Source of the DNA: Zonotrichia leucophrys gambelii
Taxonomy: Eukaryota > Chordata > Aves > Passeriformes > Passerellidae
Length of the DNA: 64,000 bases
Reading direction: 5' to 3'
NCBI RefSeq assembly: GCF_028769735.1
Contig: NC_088188.1
Span: 4,921,001-4,985,000, forward strand
Made by a program: the position numbers and the translations under genes. Within the stretch, counting starts at the first letter, position 1. Every line of letters begins with the position of its first letter. This document shows, one piece after another, positions 37,641-64,000 of the stretch. The notes under the pieces are model-generated. The model ran no database searches. It worked only from the letters and a program-made list of their open reading frames with translations, and was not told where the DNA came from.

Positions 37641-40600
37641 TTCACTCAGGCTCACCAGTAAGGAATTTGTGGGAAGGGTGGTATTTTACTTGTAAATTTT
37701 CCTATGTACATCAGGGGGTTTCTTTTTAAAAGATAAAACAGACCTTTTATATATCTCTCTCCAGCTTTATGATGCTGTTAAAATAGCATTATCCTTGCTT
37801 TGTGCTGTGAAATTTATCCTTCTTAAAGGAAAGCACATGTCAAGGAAAACATTTTGGTTTATGTACATTTATACAGCTCAGATCATTCTGTCTTGCTCGA
37901 GACTGAACATTTTTAATTAATGGAATTAATTTTCTCATTTAATTGCCTTATTTTCAGTATGCAGTACAGAGCAAGGGAAAAGCGAATCCTGCCACATGAA
38001 TTGCACTAATCAACAAGGTTGTCACAACTTACCTTTAAAAATAATGTGAATATATTTATTTTGAAGTAAAGGGAGGTTGGGTCTGTGTTTTGAGGAAACC
38101 TTCTTCCATCTGTTCAGGATTCCTTTGTCTCCAGTTTTAAAAAATAAATGTATTATGTTAACACCCTTGGCTTTTAGGGTCTTAATCTTGCAAGCACTTA
38201 AAGTGAAATTGGAGCCTTGTTGTGTGTTTGGAGAAGTGGTGTTGCCTTGCAGAAACAGTATATTCAAAATTCGGGGTTTTTTCCCCTCCTAAATCTTTAA
38301 AGGAAAAAATAGTAAGCATTAAAAACACTAAATATTTTTATTTCAAAAAGGAACTGTGATCACTACTTTATTTTTTTTAAAACAAAACTTGGGTGTAATT
38401 TTCAAGTAAAAATTCAAATGTGGAGACCAAGGGAATGCCAGGTGTCAGTGTCTGGATAAATTGGTTAATAGAGTGTTCTTTCTGCAAGGGATCACTGCAG
38501 TTACAGCCCAGTGCCACGCTGCATTTGCTCAGTATTTTGTCTCAGTATTGCTCCTGTGTAGGCAAAGAAACAATTCTGTCTTTAAACACAAATCTGCTCT
38601 CTGGATGTGGCACAATTAAACCCAGTTGGGTTCAGTCTGGAGAACAGGAAAACAGAGTTTTTTCAGCATATGGACATTTGAGAGTGAGGGAAGGTTAATG
38701 CAAACTGTTTGTTCTTGGTTTGGAGGGGCTGTGCTGCCTTCCAGGGCTCAGCCAGAAATGGGTTTCGTTTCTCCTTAATGGGAATGAGAAAATTGGCCAG
38801 GAAACCAAACGACTCAGGGGGTGTAAAAGGGGATGTGAGTGTGGTTTTATTGGAGACTCTTCCCAGATTGGGTGCTAAATAATGTGTGTGCTGTGGGTTT
38901 AGCTCAGAGGACCTGCTATCGAAGGGAAATATAACAAAAAACAGAGAAGGTAAAAATAAGATTTTTTTTTTTTAATGTGCCCTGTCAAAACAATCAAAAG
39001 CAATAACAGTGAAAGATGGCTGAAGTGGAAATTTTATCTTTCCCTTGCTCCTTGCCATCATAAATTGCACACCCAGCCGTAGGGGCTGTGTCTCACAAAG
39101 GAGGAGCTGGCTCCTTCCAAAGGAGTTTTCCACTCACCTCTCACTACATGCTGTATTTTAGTCCACACACAGCCCCAGTTCAGCTTTGCAAATTCCAACT
39201 GCCCTGCATAGGGTGTTCCTTTTTCAAGGAATGCTTTACCTGAGAAAGCACAAAGTTCTTTTTGAATAAATGATCAGTAAAGCACTAAAAAAGTGCAAGG
39301 GAATTACTTCTAAAGGCAGAAATGAAATTTATTTGCAGTGCTTGCAAATAATCAGACATTTATCAGCCTTTGCCTTTTGATTATTTATAACTCACAACCC
39401 TCTTCAGACTTGCTCTGCTGTTTGGGCTGTGAGAAAATTTCATTTAAAGCCTATTTGATCAATGTCCTGAGGTTAAAGGTGATGCAAGAGAAAAACAGGT
39501 TTGATTTTGGATTTCGTTGGGGTTTTTTTCCCCCTGAAAAATTATCTGCTGCTTATGTTGGAGGTGATAAATGTGTATGAAGTTGTTGTGTTTATGTACA
39601 TCCTGTGACATGTTTGGATTTTTGGGAAAGTGTAATGTTAAGCAGAAAGGTTAATGGTAAGAAAGTCTGTATAATAAAGACTTTTACAGACCCAGATGAC
39701 TCATGATGTGCTAAAATTTCAACCTGGGTACCCTCAGCCTTTTCTGCCTGTAGGGAGAGCTGGGTGAATGTAAATTTAGGGGATAATTAAGAGAGGTGAG
39801 GGAAAAGAGGTTCACTCTGAGGGACTGTTTAAGCACATCCCAGAGTGGAATACAAAAAAGAGTTTGAAAAAGTTAATACTTAGAGTACTCTTGTCTGAGA
39901 TAATGGTTAATTGGTTGGCAAAACTGTCTAAAGAGCAAGATCAGGTCGTAGTAAACCCTGAGTTTGTGCTACATCGAGGCTGAACAGCAGAGACCATTTT
40001 TGAGAAATGTTTGGTATCGTTGCAGTGTGAAAAATTTTAGGCAGTTCCTCATTTGTTAATAATACATGTCAAAACTGTCACCTCTTTCCTAATAAAATAT
40101 GTTAGAATAAAACAAAGGACAGACCCATAAAATGAACAAGTTTATAGTTTTGCTGCCCCAGACTGTACAAGGGAAATGCATATTCATAATGTGCCTTTTC
40201 TCAGCCTTAGAGGGAAAGGAAAACAATATTACAGTGAGTACTCTCAGGGGGGAAGGAAGCAAAATGAACTTGCTCACAGACACAGAAGTGGCTCAGACAC
40301 CCCTCAAACGCAGCAGTCGGGTGTCTTTCTAAACACACTTGAAAAATCTGATAAAATTAAGCAGAAAATTGAGCATCGTTATACTTGAAAGAGTGAAAAG
40401 CCATAAACCCCCGTGGCTGCAGGCAGTGATTTAGCTGCTGAGTGGATCCCATCTGAAACCAAAATCCTTGATGCTTTCACCTGCGTGTTTAGAACAGGTA
40501 AAAAGAAAGTTGCACAAACAGGAAAATCTGGAGTCTAATCTGTACTGTAAATTGTGGACTGAAGAAATTTAGTGATTCTCCCCAAACTGTTCTGCAAATC

Positions 40601-43329
40601 TGCAAGAAGTGGCAGTGAGAGTTTAAAGGACTGCAGAGGGGAGATTTGAGCAGAGTTCTCAGAGGGGCAGAGCTGCCACCGTTTGGTTTTCCTGAATATC
40701 CCGAATCTCCCGGGATGCTGCTCCAGCCTCGGCAGTCCAGTGCTGAGGAATGTGCAAGTAGCTGAAAATCACTTCAGCCTCCTTCCCCGAGGGGCTGGAA
40801 TCCCGAGCCACAGCACAGCGTGCACTTTGGGATGTGTGCACGCTGGTAGGGCAGCACTGTTAGTGTTACACAGCTATTTTCAGAGGGAGCACAAAGTCCT
40901 GGCCAGTTCCCATCTTTAGAACTCATTCACTTTATCCTTGTTTTTTGAATCCCATGTCAAAACAGCTGAAAATATTTCTGTTACCTGAATACATGGCTTG
41001 AAGTTGGGCTTGTCTGATCACATGCTTTTTTTTTTCCTCTAGTTTTTCTCGTTGAATTAATAATTGGATAAATTCCTTTGTAAAAGCCGGAATAAATATT
41101 CAGAGGAAGAAATATCCCTAAAGCATTCACTTTAAAAAATTTATTGTGTGGTTGTCAAGCCCTATTTTACTTGATAGGCTGGAGGCACGGAAGGAAAGAG
41201 GGGAGGTGCAGATAAGGGGAAGGATGCAGTGAATAGGGGCAGGAAGAATGTTGGGCAGGAGGAGATATCCCAGCAGATATCCCTGCGGGAAGGGGCTGTG
41301 CTCACCTGCAGCCCTTGGGAAGGTGGTGCTGCAGCCCCAAGGGCCCTGGCTGGAGCAAAATATTCCTATTTTGCTAGGGAGGGGGAGTATTGGACTTTCT
41401 CTGTTGCAGGAATGTGAACTGGAATTAGAATAAACCCCAGCTTTTGGAGGGTTTATTGCTAAGTCTGTTCAGAAGCTTTTAGGAGAAAGAAGGGATGAAT
41501 GTAGCAGAAATGCTTTCAAACATAGGAGAAGGCTCTTTTTTCTTTTATAATCTCAAAGTAGGAGAAGCGAAACTCGAAGTTCAAGTGTTTTTCTGTAACT
41601 GTCCTTTGCACTGAGCTCGAAGTGTGAGCAGAAGTTCCAGTGTCCTGGGCCATTACTAGAATATTAACAATCAAATCAGAGCCTTTTCAGTTGCAGTGGC
41701 TTCTCTTGTAACTCATTAGGTTCTTTTTCAGCTGACAGAGCGCCATCAAATACTGCCCTACCTATTATGCAAACCCCACGTTTAATATTTAAAACTTTTC
41801 TGAGGATTTACTTTGCTTACTCCTTTGAAAATAGGGGGAACTGCAGTGCAGTTCGTGAAGGAGTCGATCATTTACTCTGCCTTACGTGATTTTATTTGAC
41901 TCTAGGATAGTGATGCATCTCAATGTGGGGCATCTTTCTGGCAGTAACCATTCCCGAGCTGGGAGATAAATAAAGAATGTTTTTAAATAAGAGCCCACAA
42001 GACGTAGGGACCACACTCCGGGAGGGATCTGTATGATTGCGGTTACATTGCCGGCACACCATCCCGTGCTGTTTCGTTTAACCCTGCGCGCTTTGGGGAG
42101 CCCGTGCCGTGATTAATGGGGAGGAAAGGCGCCGGTCTGCTGCCACTCCCCCAGCCCCACGCAGGGGGGTCCCATCACTCTGCCTGTGCTGCTTCCAGAG
42201 GTCGGCACAATTTGGGATTCCGCTTTTTTTCCTTTTTTTCTGGTAAGGAAAATGAGAGTCACTCACCCTCTTGTGGGCACTTTGAATTCCCCGGTTCAGC
42301 CTGCACAGAACGCTCTGACAGCCGGAGGGTGAGGAGAATGCTGTTAAAAAGTGGGGAAAAAAATAAAAGGAAGTCACAGATCCCAGCCCTGTGGGATGGG
42401 AGAGTAAGAAAATATGTATAATTCTTGATTGAAGGTAGAACCTTTTCATGGTTTTTATGAAGTGAGGAGTTGGAGAGATGATGAGCTTTGTTTCAAATGG
42501 AATTACGGCTATAACTCTTCTGTCCCTGGGCTACCGGAGTCATAGGGGAACGGGAGCAAAGCTATCATTTATTCCGTGAAATCTTTGTCTCAGTCTCTCT
42601 AGGCTATTTCAATTTACCCCTGAAATTTCTGGGGAATAATTAATGAATTAATTAAGTATGCTGTGAGGTGTTTGAATATTCAAAAGCTACAATGTAATTA
42701 TTATTTTTTCTAAAACACATTTTCAGATTATTTTCAGACATGCAGTCTCCCACGAAAGCAGTTACTGCAGCAGAAGCTCGTGGAGCTTCTCCGTGTCTGT
42801 AATCCAGGGATCCTTCTCTGGCAGGAACATTCCCTGCAAAGAACAGTTGCATTTAGGAATGGGGAAAAAAACTTCTTTTACTTCATGACCGAAGTATTGT
42901 GACAGCAGGGCTGAACTCGTGGCTCTTTGAAAAAGTTAAATCGCGTTAATAAAGTTGTGTTTTAGGAGGATTATTATTTTTTCCCCTCCTTTATCGTTTC
43001 ATGTGGGCGTTTCTGGTGAGCGATCACCGAGAGCTTTGCTTACAGCGGGGTTTGGGCAGCAGAAATTCAGTCGCGTTGAAAGAGACGCGTTGCCTTCCTT
43101 GAATTATTTTTAGATCCCAACCTTAGGAAACACATTTCCAGTGATATAAATTATTAATTGCCCCTGTAGTTCTGGCACTGTTTCATAACTTGCTTTCTTA
43201 TCGTTTCCAGTGTTACAGGCCTGTAAATGAAGAGGGAAGAGGGGGGGTTATTAAAAGGCAAGTCCTTTGTTTTGGAAGAGGCTCTTTAGGAGCTCCATGT
43301 TATGATACCAAAGGAATAAATTCAAAGGA

Positions 43330-43556
43330 AAAGAGAAGCAGTTTAATTTAGATATTAGGAAGGAATTGTTCCGTGTGAGGGTGCTGAGGCCCTGGCACGG
43401 GGAAGCTGTGGCTGACCCTGGAAGTACCCAAGGCCAGGCTGGACAGGGCTTGGATCAGCCTGGGATAGTGGAAAGTGTCGCTGCCCATAGCAGGGGATGG
43501 AACGAGATGAGCTTTAAGGTCCCTTCCAACCCAAACCATTCTGATTCTCTGCTTTC
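43330..43556 (+). mobile_element. CR1 LINE 3' fragment
   Basis: Runs from TTTAGATATTAGGAAGGAAT through CCTGGCACGGGGAAGCTGTG and GATGGAACGAGATGAGC to CCCTTCCAACCCAAACC and ATTCTGATTCT. This is the complete CR1 3' region in + orientation, well preserved compared with the copy at 16.3 kb. It ends directly before the CpG-rich block. Its 5' boundary is approximate. Confidence 0.92.
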
Positions 43557-43587
43557 TATGAGTGTATTTTGCTAAGAAGCCGAGAAC

Positions 43588-44290
43588 GAACCTCGGGCAG
43601 TGCAGAGCAGAGCGCTGCACTCTTATGCAGCCCCCTGGCCCATCCGTGGGGATCTCACCGCAGGGAAAGACCCCGTTTGTGGTGATTTTACAGCGCGTGA
43701 GGAGCCCCCGGCACCGCACCGGCACCCGCGGCCGCCGCCCGCTCCGCGATCCAGGCCGGGCTTTGCCGCTCTCCCCGTCGCGCTCCGGGCCGGGGCCGGC
43801 CGAGGGTGCCGGGGGTTCCTCCGGGCTCCGGGCGGTCACTCCGGGGTCCCGACAGCACCTCCGGGGGTTTGGACAGCCCCCTTAGGGTTCCGGACAGTCC
43901 CTTTGGGCGTCCCTGCGTTCCCTCCCGGGACCCGGGCAGCACCTCCGGGGCTCCGGGCCGTTCCTCCTGCGGCTCCTCCGGGGCTCCGGGCAGTCCCTCA
44001 GGGGTCCCGGTGCTCCCTCCCGGCGGGGCTATCGGAGCCCGTTCCTCAGGACTGCTCCCATCCAGCAGTGCTCCGCAGCCCTGGGGTTAAATATATGTAT
44101 TTATATAAATATATAGGGAAGAGAGGGTAATTTGGCCCTGCGCGCTGCAGGTTGTACATTTAAACAATGACACGGTTTTTCCACTCCGTTTGGCAAACCC
44201 CTCGGTGTTGTCCGGGTCCTCACCCCTCACGGCAGCAACGGCCACGGCCGAAGGGTTAAATATAAACTTTAAACATTCCCTGTCCCGCAG
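43588..44290. promoter_or_regulatory. Intragenic CpG-rich block (candidate CpG island)
   Basis: CpG dinucleotides are very frequent here (for example the CACCCGCGGCCGCCGCCC stretch near 43725) against an otherwise CpG-poor window. The block lies in intron 4, far from the gene's 5' end. CUX1 is known to use internal promoters, but the one I recall is in a much later intron, so a promoter role here is only a possibility. The core includes a degenerate GC-rich tandem repeat, which alone could explain the composition. Open frames through it are a by-product of high GC content. Confidence 0.5.
43798..44033. repeat. GC-rich degenerate minisatellite
   Basis: Roughly ten imperfect units of about 19-33 bases built on CCTCCGGGGCTCCGGGCAG, with variants such as CCGGGGTCCCGACAGCACCT and CAGGGGTCCCGGTGCTCCCT. 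The repeated G and C runs give G-quadruplex potential on either strand. Unit boundaries are approximate. Confidence 0.75.
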
Positions 44291-44359
44291 GAGCTCCTTT
44301 TCCATGAGCCGAGGTGGGCTTTTCCCCCCTCTCCTTAAATAACGAGGGTGGTCCCAGCA

Positions 44360-44497
44360 TACTCTATATCGAGACAGCTTTTCATCAGTTGCTCATCAGC
44401 ATGCTAATTGCTGTATGACTAATTATGCCCTGAATTCCAGTTGATTTTCTTAATGAGACAGCTGGGTTAATTATGTAATCGTATGATTACATTAGCC
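44360..44497. promoter_or_regulatory. Candidate enhancer-like segment rich in homeodomain core sites
   Basis: Within about 140 bases there are several TAAT/ATTA cores: GCTAATTGC (44403), CTAATTATG (44418), TTAATGAG (44450), GTTAATTATG (44466), and an inverted pair GTAATC-gtat-GATTAC (44475-44490). The segment is complex, not a simple repeat, and sits just after the CpG-rich block. This density resembles conserved vertebrate developmental enhancers. Conservation cannot be tested here, so the call is inference only. Confidence 0.35.
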
Positions 44498-44792
44498 CAG
44501 AGTGCCCTGGCGAAAAGGAAGGCGGGCGGGAGTGGGATGGCAGCGGGCGAGGGGCACGGGGGCAGCCGTGGCCATTTGGGCCGTAATGATCGGGGAGAGC
44601 GCCCGCGGTGTAAACACGGGATGGGATCGCTGGCACTGGGAGCTGTGCCTTCCTCAGCTCGCAGGATGAGCGAGGAATGGGGTTCTTCAGCAAAATTCAC
44701 TTGGGAAGTTCAGGCAGTCAGCGATGGCCCTGTTGTAACTCGGGGATTGAGGGTGGGTTTGGGATGAGCGATGTCGGGGGTTGGAGTGGAGA

Positions 44793-45243
44793 GTCATTGA
44801 ATATCCTGGGCTGGAAAGGGCCCACAAGGATCATCAGTCCAACTGGTCCCAATTATCCCACCCTGGGCATCCCTGAGAGCATTGTCCAAAGGCTCCTGGA
44901 GCTCTGGCAGCCTCTAGCTGTGCCCATTCGCTGCAGAGCCTGGGCAGTGTCCACCACCCTCGGGGTGAAGAACTTTCTCTTGATATCCAACCTGAACCTC
45001 CCCATACACAGCTCCAGCCATTCCCTCCTGCCCTCCCTGGTCACAGAGAGCCGAGATCAGAGCTGCAGACCCCAATGAGTCTCTCCTCAGTCTCCTCCAG
45101 CTGAACAAACCAAGTGCCCTCAGCTGCTCCTTGTACAGCCCCTCCTGATGCTTCCTTGTCTGCTGTCCCTCCTTTGGACACTCTAACAGCTTTATATCTT
45201 TCTTACATTGTGACACTCAAAACTGCACCCAGGGTGCTGAGGG
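44793..45243 (-). mobile_element. CR1 LINE fragment, reverse orientation (different subfamily)
   Basis: From GAATATCCTGGGCTGGAAAG through GGGTGAAGAACTTTCTCTTG and CTCAGTCTCCTCCAGCTGAA to CAAAACTGCACCCAGGGTGC. Read on the minus strand this is a CR1 3' portion with extended upstream sequence. It differs from the copies at 43.3 and 48.5 kb and probably belongs to an older CR1 subfamily. Confidence 0.9.
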
Positions 45244-48200
45244 GCTGCCTCGTGTAATGTGTAATTCGGGCAAAATCAATTCTTAGTGTTTATTTTAAAA
45301 TTGTTTGTGAAGTCAGTACTTTCCTTACCTAAACAGCAAAAGAAAAAAAATTACCTTGCCCTGCTGCTGAAAAAAGATTGATCGTCAGGGCATGTGCGTG
45401 GTGTGAGAACAGCCTGAGAGGTGTTGCTGTGGCTGCGTCGCACCAGCTCGTTTGATGTGAAGTATTAACAACTATAAAAATCACTTCACATTTGTAACAT
45501 TAATTGTTTTCATGTCTGCGTCTACTGAGACGTGTCCATCCTCCTCCTTCATGGGGACAGAGGCTCCTCTGCCAGGGGGCGGTGAGGTGTGTGCCAGCAG
45601 TGAGCAGGGATGTGCCCAGAGCTCTGCAGTCCTGGGGAAGGAGAGGCAGGAACGGGCTCTGCAGGGTGGGAAATGCAGGGTTGGAAATTCGGCAGTTTCT
45701 GTTTTACTGTGGTGGCGTGGAGGAAACCTCACCAGGGATCGGATCCAGATGTGCTGGGCTGCCTGCAAGCGCAGGATGCAGGGGGCTTCGCTGTGGGTAT
45801 GGCGTGCAACAAGTGGATTAGGAAAAACGAGCAGAATAGGAAGCAGGAGGAAAAAATGCACTGAATTTAGTGTAAAAATAGACATCTCAATCTACTCTTA
45901 GGCAGTAATGATCTTGCAAAACGCTTTTTCAAGTTCTGGATGATCGGATCCCTTTTACTAATTTTCTCTTTTTTAAAAATTTTATTTATCCCGTGCCCAG
46001 CAGGGATTCTGGAATTTCACAAGAGAAAATTCAAAGCAAGGGAATAATGTATGATGAGGTTTCCATATTTCAGTGTTCAGCGAGGTGATTTTTCTCTCTT
46101 ACAGACCACAGAAAGGGCATTTCCTTTGCTGCCTCTCTCCATAAGCCAGGGCCAGCTGATTTTTTTTGAGCTGTGCATGCCTGTTGTTTGTGTAATGAAA
46201 CGAAAGTTTTGGTCCATTGCTTGTTTAAAAATTCAGTGACCTCCTGTTAAATGACATGAAACATACTTTGCAAACCTGGTTAATATAAAAAGGTATGCTT
46301 TTCCATGCATGCATGTGTTGGGAAAAGGAGAGTATTTTTATTTATTTTTAATCCGCTCCACTCAGGTAGGAAAAAAGCTATTGTGACTCTAAGGTTTATA
46401 CTTGTTTCAGGTTAATTGGTGTTTATAAATACTCCAGAAATAACAGGTTTTTAGGCTTTTCAAGGTAAAAGAGCACGTTGGAGCTTGCCATGAGAAACGA
46501 TTTTTCTTTCTGCCCGAAATATCTTGGTTGGTCATTTTATTGTCGTACAACGATTAGTTTTCTTTCATGCAATTTATAAAAATTAAGTCTAAGAGGTGCT
46601 TCACCCATGGGGTTTTTTACATGTCCTCCAGCAGTATTTGGTGGCTGCAGGCCATTAGTCCTTCAAATAGGCTCAAGTGAAGTTTGAAGTTTAATGCACA
46701 GAGACTTTTTTACATTTTGTTTGTTCTGCCGCTGTTTTGCTACTTGAACATTAACCTTTAATAGAGCTAAATTAAATATACATGTCCTGATGAATAATTA
46801 TGAGATTGCAAGCGTTTTCATTTTGTACACAGAGCTTCTCAGGGATTGCAAATTTGACTAAAGATTTAGTCATTATTCACTTTATAATGCCCATGTTATT
46901 TTTGTCTTTTAATTCTTTGCTGATTTCAATATAAAAAGCCCTGTGTATTAGGAGCAAAATACCTCTTGTGCGTGTCCTGGCTTTTTACAATGTTAAAATG
47001 AGGGTTGGGGAAAGTGCACCCACAATTTTGTCAAGTTCAGTTTCTTTCATCACTATTTCACAGAAATACCCACGGCTGAAGCTTAAGATCGCAGGCCCGA
47101 TAGGATCCGTGGTTTCTGTAACAATTTCAGCCGTGGCCAGGGAGAGACAATCCGGCCTTTCTTTGTGCTCAGCAGATGAATGTCCCAGGCTGGCTCTTTG
47201 GGGGATGCTGAGCTGCAGGAGTGTGACAAAATGCTCCTTGCAGAGGAAGGTCAGGGACCTCCATGGGAGCAGGGGAATGTTGTGACAGCCCACACCGTAA
47301 CAGGACCATCCATAAATACTGCAGAGCCTCCAGCTCGTGCTACTGCTGCCACTTCAGCTCTCTATTTAATTCCTTACCTGTACCCCCCTGTCTCTGCCAC
47401 AATAACATTTTAAGTTTGATTTATTATAAATATTTTAATACAGATAATAATAACGAAAAGTATTTGGCCTAAAAAGCATAAATGAAAAAGCTATGTAGTC
47501 ATAAACTATGTATGTACAGAGAACAGATGACAAGCAACCTAGATTTTGTATTATGAACAGGGTAATGCCATAAGCTGTTGAAGAACCCAAGTAACAAAAT
47601 GCAGCAGGCTGCTACTTAGAATGTCTCTGAGTTCAACATAACCCAGTGCTATTCTTTTATAAACTATGCAACAACGCTGGCATATTGAAAAAACACACAG
47701 GCTCATGCTTAATGTGTTAACAGAGGTACAATAGACTTATTATGTGTTTCCAGAGACTGGAGCTGAGGGTGGTCTGAAAAATTAATGACTGTGGTGGTTG
47801 AAAATTAAGTGAACTCCCTAATATATACTGTTGTTGATCCACTGAGTTTGGTGTTTAGCATTCCTCAACAGGAGACTAAATCTTTGCAGCCATTTCACAA
47901 GAGATGCTGGCGCCCATAGCAGAAATATATTCAATAATCTTTTATAAGTCCATCACACTCCAGAGTTTTCCTATCCTGACTGGGAAGAAATCCCAGAATA
48001 AATCACACTTGTACATGTCAGGTGTGTGCTGAGAACTCTCTTTACCAGAAGGGGATGAATGTCAGAGAATTAATACTGAGAGGACATTTGATTAATAGTG
48101 TAAGAGAAAGAGAGATCCAAACCCAAGGTTCATGGAATTGATTACATCCACACAACATTTCTGATTATTATTGATCTGTCAATTAGAAAAAGTACCACTC

Positions 48201-48466
48201 AGATCTCCATGGTCACAGAACCTGTTTGAGCTCTGCTGTGCAGGAGGGCACAGTTTGCTTCAGAAATTCACTCCTGCACAAGCAGAATGAGGGACAGTAG
48301 CTGTCAGTGAGCTGTGCAGTTTGATTGCTTTTCACCCCAAAATTCTCATTTTGCAATAAAAAATGTGAAGCTTAAAACTCTCACGTGCCTTTATATCATG
48401 ATTGTCTGCACCCAGGAACGCTGTCCTGGGGATTAGTGCCAGGATGGAGAAGCTGTGTCAAAATTT

Positions 48467-48835
48467 CATGGACTCACAGAATGGTTTGGGTTGGAAGGGA
48501 CCTTAAAGCTCATCCAGTTCCACCCCCTGCTTTGGGCAAGGACACCTTCCACTGTCCCAGGCTGCTCCAGGGGCAGCTACAACCAGGACAGGTTGTGCTG
48601 GGACCTCAACACCCTCACAGCCACGAATTTTTTCCCAATATCCCATCCATGCCTGCCCTCTGGCAGTGGGAAGCCATTCCCCCTTGTCCTGTCACTCCAG
48701 GTCCTTGTCCCAAGTCCCTCTCCAGCTCTCTTGGAGCCCCTTTGAGGCACTGGAAGGAGCTTTAAGGTCTCCCCAGAGCTTTTTTTCTTCTGGCTGAACA
48801 CCCCCAGCCTCTCAGCCTGGCTCTGTATTTAAAGG
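48467..48835 (-). mobile_element. CR1 LINE fragment, reverse orientation
   Basis: Begins with the reversed CR1 terminus (CTCACAGAATGGTTTGGGTT then GGAAGGGACCTTAAAGC) and runs through CACCTTCCACTGTCCCAGGC, TTTTTTCCCAATATCCCATC and GGCTGAACACCCCCAGCCTC. It is a long, well preserved 3' fragment. The two overlapping + strand open frames over it are antisense to the LINE and not genes. It ends about 250 bases upstream of the coding exon at 49092. Confidence 0.93.
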
Positions 48836-48892
48836 GATCATAGATAGAATGAAATATTTCTGGTTTTTAAGTTTGCAGGATATATGATGTGA

Positions 48893-54788
<5,896 letters not shown>

Positions 54789-54865
54789 AAAATTGCAGGA
54801 GACCCAGATGTCGACAGCCTCGAAGCTGGAGGAGGCCGAACACAAAGTTCAAGCTCTGCAAACAG
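54789..54865 (+). CDS. CUX1: CUX1/CASP coding exon (human exon 7 equivalent), 77 nt
   Basis: The leading A completes the Arg codon begun in the previous exon. Then follow 25 residues, [18 protein letters not shown] then KVQALQT, and one base of an Ala codon. This is a further stretch of the CUX1/CASP coiled-coil rod. The acceptor is CCCCTTGACAG after a strong CT-rich tract. The donor is CAG|GTTTGG: GT is present and the last three exon bases are ideal, but positions +3 to +6 depart from the usual RAGT, so it looks weak. Phase is 2 in and 1 out, matching the next exon. Two Ala residues (STASK, KVQAL) stand where I recall Thr and Ser in human. Confidence 0.96.

Positions 54866-64000
<9,135 letters not shown>

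Noticed and set aside
43600..44130. 176-codon Pro/Gly/Arg-rich open frame
   Set aside because: Translation of the CpG-rich tandem repeat; stops are rare because of base composition.
48385..48801. Overlapping open frames of 74-126 codons
   Set aside because: They lie on a reversed CR1 3' fragment and its edges.

Overview
This window is intronic sequence with six short coding exons on the + strand. It looks like a bird genome, probably a passerine. The evidence is several truncated CR1 LINE 3' ends with the avian-type tail, and a roughly 309-bp endogenous retrovirus LTR resembling songbird families. There are no bacterial-type features, operons or dense gene blocks.

The six exons spell out a continuous part of the N-terminal coiled-coil region shared by CUX1 (Cut-like homeobox 1 / CDP) and its alternatively spliced Golgi product CASP. 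They lie at 21031-21078, 34958-35036, 49092-49229, 52843-52966, 54789-54865 and 55569-55635. By comparison with my recollection of the human gene they correspond to exons 3 to 8. Joined, they keep one reading frame (533 nt, 177 complete codons plus two bases), every internal phase matches, and every junction is AG/GT. The start codon, exon 2, the Cut repeats, the homeodomain and the CASP membrane anchor all lie outside the window.

Layout: 1-21030 is the end of the upstream intron, with an AT-rich tract, a long polypyrimidine microsatellite and a CR1 fragment. 21079-34957 (intron 3) holds a CR1 split by an LTR, plus a second CR1. 35037-49091 (intron 4) holds three CR1 copies, a GC-rich CpG-dense minisatellite block and, just downstream, a homeodomain-site-rich segment that may be a conserved enhancer. 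49230-52842 (intron 5) holds a 10-copy minisatellite. 52967-54788 and 54866-55568 are short introns without recognised repeats. 55636-64000 is the start of the next intron, with one MIR-like fragment.

No novel multi-gene system was found. The more interesting signals are non-coding: the CpG-rich block and adjacent TAAT-rich segment at 43.6-44.5 kb, the LTR insertion with an intact target-site duplication, and several tandem arrays. Long open frames elsewhere were judged to be chance or repeat-derived.
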